Part shown: piece after piece, positions 33,907 to 41,424 of the stretch
How positions within the stretch are numbered: the first letter of the stretch is position 1
Layout: each line of letters starts with the position of its first letter
DNA from: Mycobacteroides abscessus ATCC 19977
GTDB lineage: Bacteria; Actinomycetota; Actinomycetes; Mycobacteriales; Mycobacteriaceae
Reading direction: 5' to 3'
DNA: 64,000 nt
Assembly (NCBI RefSeq): GCF_000069185.1
Contig: NC_010397.1
Span: 2,976,001-3,040,000, forward strand
Translations under genes and position numbers: made by a program
The notes under the pieces: generated by a model
What the model was told of the DNA's origin: nothing
What the model saw: only the letters and a program-made list of their open reading frames with translations
Database searches by the model: none

Positions 33907-34984
33907 ATGTCCGATCTGCCCAATCGCATCTACTCCGAGTTTCCGGGGATCAGCACCCGAGCCTGGGAACACCCGGCCGACCGGGCCGCACTGCAAACGC
34001 TTCGTAGTCTCAAGGGATTCGATAGCATCCTCAAAGCACTGGCAGCGCTGCTGCGGGGAACGCCAGCACCGGCTGATGTATCTGGCGACCGCGATCCGGG
34101 CCGACGACCGTCAGTTCAGCACGTTGAACAACACCCTCCACGACTGTGCCCGCATTCTGGACGCTCCGGAGATCCCTGAGCTGTACGTCATCCAGGGCCC
34201 CTACGCCAACGCCTACACCATCGGAATGGACCGCCCATTCATCGTGCTCACGTCCGGGTTGCTGGATCTGATGAACGAACAAGAGCTGCGTTTCATCGTC
34301 GGCCATGAACTGGGGCATGCGCTTTCCGGGCATGCGGTGTACCGCACCATGCTCCTGCACTTGATGCGACTGGCCGGAAACCTGGGCTGGATGCCCATTG
34401 GCGGGTGGGCGCTACGCGCCATCGTGGCCGCACTCATGGAGTGGCAGCGCAAGTCCGAGCTATCCGGCGACCGCGCCGGCATGCTCTGCGGACAAGACGT
34501 CGACACCGCGATCCGCGTTGAAATGAAGCTGGCCGGGGGCTCCCGGTTGGACGAGATGGATACCCAGCGCTTCCTGGCACAGGCAGCAGAATACGAGCGC
34601 ACCGGTGATATGCGTGACGGTGTGCTCAAGTTGCTCAATCTCGAACTGCAGTCGCATCCGTTCTCGGTGATCCGCGCCGCCGAGCTCAGCAAGTGGATCG
34701 ACCGCGGCGAATACGGTGCGATCCTGAGCGGCGATTATCCCCTGCGCACAGATGACGAGCAGACCGACCTCGGATCTGAATTCCGCTCCGCGGCAAGGTC
34801 CTACAAGGAGAACTTCGATTCCTCGACCGCCCCCCTCATCTCGGCCTTGCGGAACTTCGGATCCACCCTCGACGGTGTGGTGAACGTTGTCGGCCAGGGC
34901 GTCACCGATGTCGCTACCGACGTCCGGCGCCGGTTCTCGGAGTGGCGCAACAACTCCGATGACGAACCCGACGATGACACCTGA
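33907..34984 (+). pseudogene. M48 family metallopeptidase, interrupted by a one-base frameshift
   Basis: The peptide MSDLPNRIYSEFPGIS starts at ATG 33907 and stays in frame to about 34056. The remainder of the family pattern (ERQHRLMYLATAIR onward) continues in the next frame from 34058 to 34984. Removing one G from the GGGG run at 34055-34058 restores an uninterrupted protein of about 358 residues. The zinc site HELGH lies at 34304-34318, with the third ligand in SELSGDRAG. M48 enzymes are usually membrane-linked zinc proteases of protein quality control, though this branch looks cytosolic. Either a real mutation in a homopolymer or a sequencing error explains it. Confidence 0.85.
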
Positions 34985-35064
34985 GCACGACAGCCTCCCC
35001 ATCACGGGGATGCCGCCGGTTATTCGATGGCCCCCGCGGACACTTCCGAATACGCTCAAGTCCC

Positions 35065-35433
35065 ATGACATCGGCTCTCGACCCACACGCGCTACGCGCC
35101 ACGATGCGCGCCGACCTGGGCGTCGCGATGAAGGCCCGCAACAGCCGGGCCATCAGCGCGCTACGCACCGCGATCGCCGCGATCGACAATGCTGAGTCGG
35201 TGGACAGCACGGCGGCAACCGCCCCCGCCAGCGCTCATATTGCCGGTGCCACAATCGGTCTCGGCACGGCCGAAGTGCCTCGCCGCAGCCTCTCCCCTGC
35301 CCAGGTGCACGCCATCTTGCGAGCACAGATCGACGATCGGTCCGCCGAAGCGGATCGATACGAGACCCTCGGGCAGATTGAGGCAGCCGAAGGGCTGCGC
35401 GGCGAAGCGCAGATTATCGCCGCATACCTATAG
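35065..35433 (+). CDS. GatB/YqeY domain protein
   Basis: The 122-residue protein matches the small stand-alone YqeY family (about 150 residues in most bacteria). It shows an N-terminal LRADLGVAMKARNS segment and ISALRTAIAAIDNAE, the family's first helices. A middle region rich in Ala/Thr precedes AEADRYETLGQIEAAEGLRGEAQIIAAYL at the end. The domain also forms the tail of the amidotransferase GatB, where it contacts tRNA; the function of the free form is not known. It overlaps the convergent TetR gene by six bases. Confidence 0.8.
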   Translation: MTSALDPHALRATMRADLGVAMKARNSRAISALRTAIAAIDNAESVDSTAATAPASAHIAGATIGLGTAEVPRRSLSPAQVHAILRAQIDDRSAEADRYETLGQIEAAEGLRGEAQIIAAYL

Positions 35434-36096
35434 CTTGTGGTACCGCCGTGCGATGCCGTCGCAGAGAATCTCGACACCCTTGGCGATCACCTCACGCGGA
35501 TTGGTCACCTCGGGCAGATCTCCCAATCCCAAGAGGGCGGCCAGCCGTGGAGATTCCGGCACCTCGGCGTTGCCCGCGATGAGTTCAGACAGGCCCGAGA
35601 AGTCTGTGCGGGCGCCGGGCGAAACGAGTTGTCCGCCGACGGCACCGAGGCCCACCCCCTGCGAGTAACTCCACACCTGGAAGGTCAGTTCCGCGGCCTC
35701 GGGTGCCGCGACCCCCAAATGACTGAATGCCTCAAGCAGCCAGTCGAAACAGACCAGCGTTTCCGGCTGCATGCCATTGCGCGGCACCGCGTACGCCAAC
35801 AGCACCCAGGGATGGGTGCTGTACAGATCGAAGTCGTGCTCGACGGCCACGCGCACGCGTGCGCGCCAATCCGGAACACCCATCATCTCGTCGGGGTACG
35901 CAAAGCGCCGGGTGACCTCCGCCGTCATTTCGACCAGAAGCGCGTCCTTGTCGGCGACATGCCGGTACAGCGACATGGCTCCCACCCCGAGCGCGTCGGC
36001 GATCTTGCGCATGGACACTCCGGACAGACCATCCGAATCGGCAATCTCGATGGCCTTGCCGACAATCGATTCCAAGGTCAGGCGCGGATCGGTCAC
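35428..36096 (-). CDS. TetR-family repressor of the adjacent MFS pump
   Basis: The 222-residue protein begins with LTLESIVGKAIEIADSDGLS, and its recognition region is MRKIADALGVGAMSLYRHVADKDAL, the class typical of TetR(B/D)-like drug sensors with a TetR_C domain behind. GTG 36096 follows GGAGGGAG by four bases; longer readings to 36180 run into the operator region. It is divergent from an MFS efflux gene, with two good palindromes between, which is the classic layout of an autoregulated drug-efflux switch. The inducing compound is unknown. Confidence 0.92.
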   Translation of the reverse strand: MTDPRLTLESIVGKAIEIADSDGLSGVSMRKIADALGVGAMSLYRHVADKDALLVEMTAEVTRRFAYPDEMMGVPDWRARVRVAVEHDFDLYSTHPWVLLAYAVPRNGMQPETLVCFDWLLEAFSHLGVAAPEAAELTFQVWSYSQGVGLGAVGGQLVSPGARTDFSGLSELIAGNAEVPESPRLAALLGLGDLPEVTNPREVIAKGVEILCDGIARRYHKL

Positions 36097-36138
36097 GGCG
36101 CTCCCTCCATACTCGATTGACCAGCTAGGCCAATTTGC

Positions 36139-36174
36139 GTACAGTGTACCCAGCCTGTTGCGTACGCCGTACGC
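36139..36174. promoter_or_regulatory. Paired operator palindromes between tetR and MFS genes
   Basis: GTACA-G-TGTAC (36139-36149) and GCGTACG-C-CGTACGC (36160-36174) have centres 23 bases apart, about two helical turns. The second is a perfect 7-1-7 repeat. Both share a GCGTAC half-site, as expected for two dimers of the divergent TetR protein. Confidence 0.7.
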
Positions 36175-36203
36175 GCCCAAATATACCGCCGGAGCGATGC
36201 CCC

Positions 36204-37709
36204 ATGACCAGCTGTAAGTCCACTGCGCCAGAAAACGCGACCGCCCCCGAGGGTGCCCGCGTCGGACGCCGCACGTGGTTCGGACTGGCCTCGCTGCTAC
36301 TGCCCGTCTTCCTGGTGTCCATGGACGTCTCGGTGCTGTTCTTGGCCATGCCGCGACTGTCCGAATCTCTCAATCCCTCGGCAGCCGAGCAGCTCTGGAT
36401 ACTAGACGTGTACGGATTCCTGCTCGCCGGTCTGCTCATCACCATGGGCAATCTGGGCGACCGCTGGGGACGTCGTCGCCTTATGCTCTGGGGTGCAACA
36501 CTTTTCGCCGCAGCCTCGGTGCTGGCAGCATTCGCGCCCACTCCGCTGGCGCTGATCGGCGCCCGGGCGCTGATGGGCGTCGGCGGGGCCACACTGCTCC
36601 CGGCGAGCCTGGCGCTCATCGGAGTCATGTTCCCCAACCCGCGCCAGAAGGCGCTGGCCATCGGCATCTGGTCTGCGGCGTTCTCGTTCGGTGCCGCCGT
36701 CGGGCCCGTAATCGGCGGAGTGCTGCTGCATCATTTCTGGTGGGGTTCGGTGTTCCTCATCAACGTGCCGGTGCTGATCGTGCTGTTACTCACCGCGGAC
36801 GCGCTTATCCCCGAATACCGCAATCCCATACGAGCCCCCTTTGACCTCGTCGGCGTCGCGTTGTCCATGGTCGGCATCATGACGCTGGTCTATTCGGTGA
36901 AAGCCATGGCGACACACGGATTCTCAGCAGCCGTAGCGATCACCGGCGCGGTCGGGGTACTCACCCTTGCGTTATTCGTCCGCCAACAGGTTCGCAACCC
37001 ACATCCGCTACTGGCGCTGGATCTGTTCCGCAACCGCACCTTCACGGTGGCAATCGTCGGAACTGTCGGAGCCATGGCGACGTTCGGCGCCACCACCTAC
37101 CTCACCGGGCTCTATGTGCAGTCCGTTCTCGGTTTCGACGTGCTCGCCGCGGCATTCCTGGGCCTGCCGATGGCGGTGGTCGTGGCCTATTTCTCCATGG
37201 ACGCACCGCGCATCGAACGCGTGCTCGGCGAACGGTGGACATTCGTCACATCGCTCTTGGCAATGGCCCTCGGAAACGCGGTGCTCCTGGCGCTGGGCCC
37301 ACACGGGCCGGTAGCGGTCTATATCGCGGCGACCGTGATCGTCGGTGCCGGCGCGGGCGTCATGTTCACCTTCGTATCGGCCGTGGCCCTCGGTGCCGCC
37401 CCGACCGAACGCGCCGGGCAGGCCACCGGTATCTCCGAAATGAGCTTCGAACTGGGGACGGCTTTCGGGCTGGCGCTATTCGGCGCGCTCGCCTCGGCGG
37501 TCTTCGCAGCGCGTACCCATGTGCACGAGACGCTCGGACAGGCTATGGCCAATGCCAAGGAACTCGGGGGCGACGCAGGGGCCGCCGCGGCCGAGCTGGC
37601 GCGCACCGGGTGGGCGGACGGCATCCACGCCGTAGCCAGCGTCTCGACGCTGCTCCTGGTGGCCATCGCGGTCGCCGCCGCAGTCGTGATGCGCCGCACC
37701 CAGGACTGA
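36204..37709 (+). CDS. MFS drug efflux transporter, DHA2 (14-TMS) type
   Basis: The 501-residue membrane protein has about 14 hydrophobic helices and DHA2 motifs. Motif A is GNLGDRWGRRRLML, motif C lies in SFGAAVGPVIGGVLLH, and the first helix carries SMDVSVLFLAMPRLSESL with the family's Asp. It resembles QacA/EmrB-like proton antiporters for cationic or lipophilic drugs. ATG 36204 is preceded by GGAG at a suitable distance. It is divergent from its probable TetR repressor. The gene is one of many such pumps in mycobacteria, so the natural substrate cannot be named. Confidence 0.92.
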   Translation: MTSCKSTAPENATAPEGARVGRRTWFGLASLLLPVFLVSMDVSVLFLAMPRLSESLNPSAAEQLWILDVYGFLLAGLLITMGNLGDRWGRRRLMLWGATLFAAASVLAAFAPTPLALIGARALMGVGGATLLPASLALIGVMFPNPRQKALAIGIWSAAFSFGAAVGPVIGGVLLHHFWWGSVFLINVPVLIVLLLTADALIPEYRNPIRAPFDLVGVALSMVGIMTLVYSVKAMATHGFSAAVAITGAVGVLTLALFVRQQVRNPHPLLALDLFRNRTFTVAIVGTVGAMATFGATTYLTGLYVQSVLGFDVLAAAFLGLPMAVVVAYFSMDAPRIERVLGERWTFVTSLLAMALGNAVLLALGPHGPVAVYIAATVIVGAGAGVMFTFVSAVALGAAPTERAGQATGISEMSFELGTAFGLALFGALASAVFAARTHVHETLGQAMANAKELGGDAGAAAAELARTGWADGIHAVASVSTLLLVAIAVAAAVVMRRTQD

Positions 37710-37758
37710 CCGGCCGCCCACCCGGGAACCTTCGGTGCTCCAGACTCGTAGAAAACAT

Positions 37759-38328
37759 ATGACCCGCGAGATCCGAGACATCGACTCCGCATCCGAAGCC
37801 CTCGCACACCGCGTGATCGCGACGGCATTCGCCGAGGACCCCGTGCTCCGGTGGGTCAACTCCGACCCCCGGCGCGACCAGGCGATCTTTCGCGGCGTCG
37901 CCCTGGCCCTGCACGGCTCCGGCCAGGGCGAGTACCTGCTCTATGAGGATGGGGTGGCAGTCGGGGCCGCGCATTGGGATCCCCCGAGTTGGGAACCGCC
38001 CGCCGCGCAGAGGCTGCGGGCCATTCCGCCGCTGCTCGGCGGGATCCGGCTGGGCCTCGCTCGGGGTGTTGCGCTGGCGCGCGCCGCCGCGTCCGTCCGC
38101 CCTACGCACCCTCACTGGTATCTCGCGACCATCGGCGCCGCTGTTCCCGGCAGGGGGATCGGCTCCGCACTCCTCAAACATCAGATCGATCAGATCGAGG
38201 GACCCGCGTATCTGGAGAGCTCCAATATCCGCAACAACCCCCTCTACGAACGTTTCGGCTTCAAGGTGGTCGAGGAGATAAAGCCCACGACCCACGGACC
38301 CTCCCTGTGGGCCATGTACCGGGACTGA
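37759..38328 (+). CDS. GNAT-family N-acetyltransferase
   Basis: The 189-residue protein has the GNAT acetyl-CoA site in WYLATIGAAVPGRGIGSALL (the Q/RxxGxG/A motif is PGRGIG), and the C-terminal LESSNIRNNPLYERFGFKVVEE strand typical of the family. It resembles the small puromycin-acetyltransferase-like group. It lies 49 bases after the MFS gene in the same direction, so it may share its transcript, perhaps as a drug-modifying partner; this is inference. A short GCCCC-AAC-GGGGC stem (38333-38345) directly after the stop may be a weak terminator. Confidence 0.85.
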   Translation: MTREIRDIDSASEALAHRVIATAFAEDPVLRWVNSDPRRDQAIFRGVALALHGSGQGEYLLYEDGVAVGAAHWDPPSWEPPAAQRLRAIPPLLGGIRLGLARGVALARAAASVRPTHPHWYLATIGAAVPGRGIGSALLKHQIDQIEGPAYLESSNIRNNPLYERFGFKVVEEIKPTTHGPSLWAMYRD

Positions 38329-38489
38329 TTGCGCCCCAACGGGGCTGAGGAAGAGGCCACCGGATTGCTGAGAATCGGTAACGACCACGGCTAGGCTGGC
38401 GATGGAATACCTAGAGTTCGGTGTGCACTTAGTGCTGATAGTTGTCCCTGCGAGGCTCGGTGGGGACACCAGTAGTACAGAAGGTTGAG

Positions 38490-40538
38490 ATGACGACTGT
38501 TCCGTCTCCTGCCGAGGATACGGCGATGCGGATGTGGGAATTCCCCGAGGAAAATCCGGAACCGCCCGCCCGGTGGGGCAAGTATGTCCCCGGCGAACCG
38601 CAGCTGCGTGCGGCGGCATTCGGCACGCTGGTCGGCCTCCTGGTAGCGGTACTCATGGGTGCGGCATATGCCGCGCAGCCCGGCGCATCGCTGTGGGCTT
38701 TGAACAAGACCATCTTCCCCACCCACTCGCAGGACATCGCGGTGCGCGCGGTGGTGTCCGACCTCAAGAACGCTCAGGACATCCTGGGGAACAACAAACA
38801 GCCCTCACCCGATCAGCTCACCCAGGCACGCAGCTCACTCAATGAGGCCAAGCAAGGTTTGGAATTCGTCTCCGACTCCGACGAGCGCACCTCGCTGCAA
38901 AATCTCTATCTGCAGCTCAACCAGCAGCTGCGCCAGTACACCCCCGAACAGGCCCAACAGCTCCCCGCGCTGCCGGCGCCCCCAGGAGTCAACACCGACA
39001 CAAATCTGGCCGCCAACATCGGGCCCGCGGCACCTGCGTCGTCACCACCGCCCAGTTGGGGGTACGCCACCGCGGCCAGCGCCCCGGCCCCGGCAGCAGA
39101 GTCCTACCTGGTCCCGCCGCCCGCGGGCATCCCGGTCGATCCGGTACCCGACTGGCCGGCACCCGTTGCGCCGCCTTTGACGCCGAACCTGCTGGATCTG
39201 GGGGGTTATGACCCATCGTGGTCCCTGCTGTACGGATACAACGTCTTGGATTGGTTCAACTGGGGGCTATCCGGATTCAACCGGTACGGATACGACTTCA
39301 TGGGCTTCGACCGGTGGGGCTATGACCGCTGGGGGTACGACCGGTGGGGCTATGACCGCTGGGGTTACAACTGGGATGGCTACAACTGGTCGGGATACAA
39401 CCGCGACGGCCGCGATCGCGACGGCCGCAATGAGTGGGGGCAGATCCACGACGACGACCCCCGCGACCAGGGGTGGTATGACCGCTACCACCCTTACCGC
39501 CAGTACTACGACTGGAAATTCCAGAACACCAATCCCGTCTACAGCCGGAGCCTCTGGGATCAGTCACATGGAATCGACCCGTCCCAGTACCGAGATTGGA
39601 ATCTGAATCGCAACTGGGACAACCCGTTGGAACGTGACTGGTCACCGGTCGCCCGCGTCGCCGATCGGCCGCTACTGGCGGAGCCCGTGGTGAACCTGGA
39701 CGCATCGCTCGCGCAATTCATCACCGACGACAAGTCGGCCCGGTCGTCGCAGGACCTGATCAAGGATCTGTCGAACAAGTCGGCCCGCAACTTCAGCAAG
39801 GAGCTTGCCGCTCAGACCCCCCGGCCCGATAGGTCGACCGGACCGGATGCACCTGCTGCCGTAAAGCCGGCCGCTCCACCAGTATTGACGGCTCCGGTGC
39901 CGGTGGTGCCACCCAAGGAGGTGCCCGCCGATTTCACGCCTCCGTCGTTGCCCCCTGTTGCGCCGGTGACTCCCGCGCCACGTACGACATCAAGTGCGCC
40001 GAGTTCGGCCCCATCGACGGAACCGTCACACACACCGGAACCGTCGTCCGAGCCTCCGGCCAACGGGACAACGAGCAACCCGGGTCCCACTCCAACCTCT
40101 GTCGCGCCGGCACCCACCCAGAAGGATGAGTCCTCCGCACCGGTGACCACCGCCGTCACTCCCACTCATGAGACACCGGCAACGACTGCTCCGCGCCAGA
40201 CGGCCACCGTGCCACCGTCACAACCCGTGGAACCCACGACGGCTCCCGAGCCGACCAAACAGCACAGCACGCCGACCCACGATGTGCCGACATCCGAGGC
40301 ACCCGCACCCCGAGCGACGGCAGAGCCGGCACCCGCAGAGCCCCCCGCCAAGCAGGCGCCCGCCGAGCGAGAAACACCCCCGTCACGTACCGCAGCGCCG
40401 GAGCCCGCCGCCCCCACCCGAGAAGCCCCCGCTCGCGAGGCACCCACGCGGGAAGCACCGAGTTACAGCACGGCCACGCAGGCACCCAGCGCGGGGGGCG
40501 GCAACAGTGGTGGTGGCAGCGGCGGCGGGCGCCACTAG
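38490..40538 (+). CDS. Large membrane-anchored protein with RsdA-like outer domain and DRWGY repeats
   Basis: From ATG 38490 (AGAAGG upstream) the protein has 682 residues. Residues 1-40 are a short, charged, Trp-containing cytosolic part, and 41-62 one membrane helix. Residues about 65-155 (PGASLWALNKTIF onward, SLQNLYLQLNQQL) look like the extracytoplasmic domain of the mycobacterial anti-sigma factor RsdA. About 265-313 is a run of DRWGY/NWDGY pentapeptides. The Asn/Asp/Tyr/Trp-rich region to 420 and a Pro/Thr/Ala-rich tail ending in GGGNSGGGSGGG follow. No obvious sigma-binding segment is seen. It probably sits on the cell surface; its function is unknown. Confidence 0.8.
   Translation: MTTVPSPAEDTAMRMWEFPEENPEPPARWGKYVPGEPQLRAAAFGTLVGLLVAVLMGAAYAAQPGASLWALNKTIFPTHSQDIAVRAVVSDLKNAQDILGNNKQPSPDQLTQARSSLNEAKQGLEFVSDSDERTSLQNLYLQLNQQLRQYTPEQAQQLPALPAPPGVNTDTNLAANIGPAAPASSPPPSWGYATAASAPAPAAESYLVPPPAGIPVDPVPDWPAPVAPPLTPNLLDLGGYDPSWSLLYGYNVLDWFNWGLSGFNRYGYDFMGFDRWGYDRWGYDRWGYDRWGYNWDGYNWSGYNRDGRDRDGRNEWGQIHDDDPRDQGWYDRYHPYRQYYDWKFQNTNPVYSRSLWDQSHGIDPSQYRDWNLNRNWDNPLERDWSPVARVADRPLLAEPVVNLDASLAQFITDDKSARSSQDLIKDLSNKSARNFSKELAAQTPRPDRSTGPDAPAAVKPAAPPVLTAPVPVVPPKEVPADFTPPSLPPVAPVTPAPRTTSSAPSSAPSTEPSHTPEPSSEPPANGTTSNPGPTPTSVAPAPTQKDESSAPVTTAVTPTHETPATTAPRQTATVPPSQPVEPTTAPEPTKQHSTPTHDVPTSEAPAPRATAEPAPAEPPAKQAPAERETPPSRTAAPEPAAPTREAPAREAPTREAPSYSTATQAPSAGGGNSGGGSGGGRH
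39309..39398 (+). repeat. Six tandem 15-base repeats encoding DRWGY-type pentapeptides
   Basis: Four DRWGY units (39309-39368) are followed by NWDGY and NWSGY (39369-39398). Units one and three are identical in DNA, and units two and four differ at one base, so a 30-base segment has duplicated recently. Copy number could vary by slippage without breaking the frame. Confidence 0.9.
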
Positions 40539-40579
40539 CGAGGGCTCCCCATCGCGCCAAGTAAGGGTAGCCTTAGTTC

Positions 40580-41176
40580 ATGCCTACGACATGGATGGAC
40601 ACCGTGGTACGGCAAGTGCGCCGGGTCGGCGACTTTCCGTTCCCCCGCCAGGCTGCCCTCGTGCTCGACAACCCCATTCACCGGAAGTTTGTGAACCCCG
40701 CCGGAGTGGCCGAGCAGTTGGCGCTGCACGGCGGCGAACACGTGTTGGAGATCGGCCCGGGCCCTGGAATCTTCAGCGTGCACATCGCGTCACGACTCCC
40801 TTCCGGTCGACTCGAGCTGTTCGACGTGCAGCCCGAAATGCTTGAAATGGTGAAGAGCAAGCTCGATCGCGCCGGATACCGGAACGCCGGATTCCATTCC
40901 GGTGACGCCGGCAACGGTCTCCCCTTTTCCGACAACACTTTTGACGTCGCATTCCTGGCCAGCGTGATCGGCGAGGTGCCGGACAAGGCGGCATGCGTCC
41001 GGTCATTGGCGCAGGTGCTCAAGCCCGGCGGGCGGCTGGTATTCCACGAGATCTTCCTCGACCCCGATCGACTCGGAATCTCCGAACTCCGCTCCCTGGT
41101 CGAACCGGCAGGATTCACCTTCGCGGCGGCAACAGGAAGCCGATGGCGCGACATCGTCGAATTCGCACGTACTTAG
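40580..41176 (+). CDS. Class I SAM-dependent methyltransferase
   Basis: The 198-residue protein has the Rossmann methyltransferase motifs. Motif I is VLEIGPGPGIFSVHIA with the Gly-rich loop, the acidic strand end is LELFDVQPEM, and FDVAFLASVIGEVPD and LKPGGRLVFHE give post-I and motif III. The N-terminal part with LDNPIHRKFVNPAG is typical of small actinobacterial enzymes acting on quinones, lipids or small molecules. The substrate is unknown. An imperfect IdeR-like iron box lies at 40562-40580, right before the ATG. Confidence 0.88.
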   Translation: MPTTWMDTVVRQVRRVGDFPFPRQAALVLDNPIHRKFVNPAGVAEQLALHGGEHVLEIGPGPGIFSVHIASRLPSGRLELFDVQPEMLEMVKSKLDRAGYRNAGFHSGDAGNGLPFSDNTFDVAFLASVIGEVPDKAACVRSLAQVLKPGGRLVFHEIFLDPDRLGISELRSLVEPAGFTFAAATGSRWRDIVEFART

Positions 41177-41424
41177 ACACTCGACTCAGGCAGACACCCG
41201 ACTTAGACACTCGGACAAAGCGCCCTCGGCCCCGCGTACTCCGGCCCGGACAGTCCGCGCGCCAAGCCCGTCTTGCGCACTTCCATACGGCGATTCACCA
41301 GTGGATTTACCTCCCGAACAGCGGGACACTGATTGTGAGGAATGCCATAGCTGAATATATCGTTAGTTTAGGTAATCTACTTTTCAGACTTCCCTGAGAA
41401 CTCCCTGTCGATTTGAGGCTGCCC

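Noticed and set aside
38443..38468. TGTCCC/GGGACA inverted repeat before the DRWGY-repeat protein as an operator
   Set aside because: Arms are short with a 14-base loop, and similar matches are expected by chance in GC-rich DNA.
39309..39398. Short regular repeats as a CRISPR array or VNTR outside genes
   Set aside because: The units are 15 bases without spacers and lie in frame inside a long coding sequence, so they are protein repeats.
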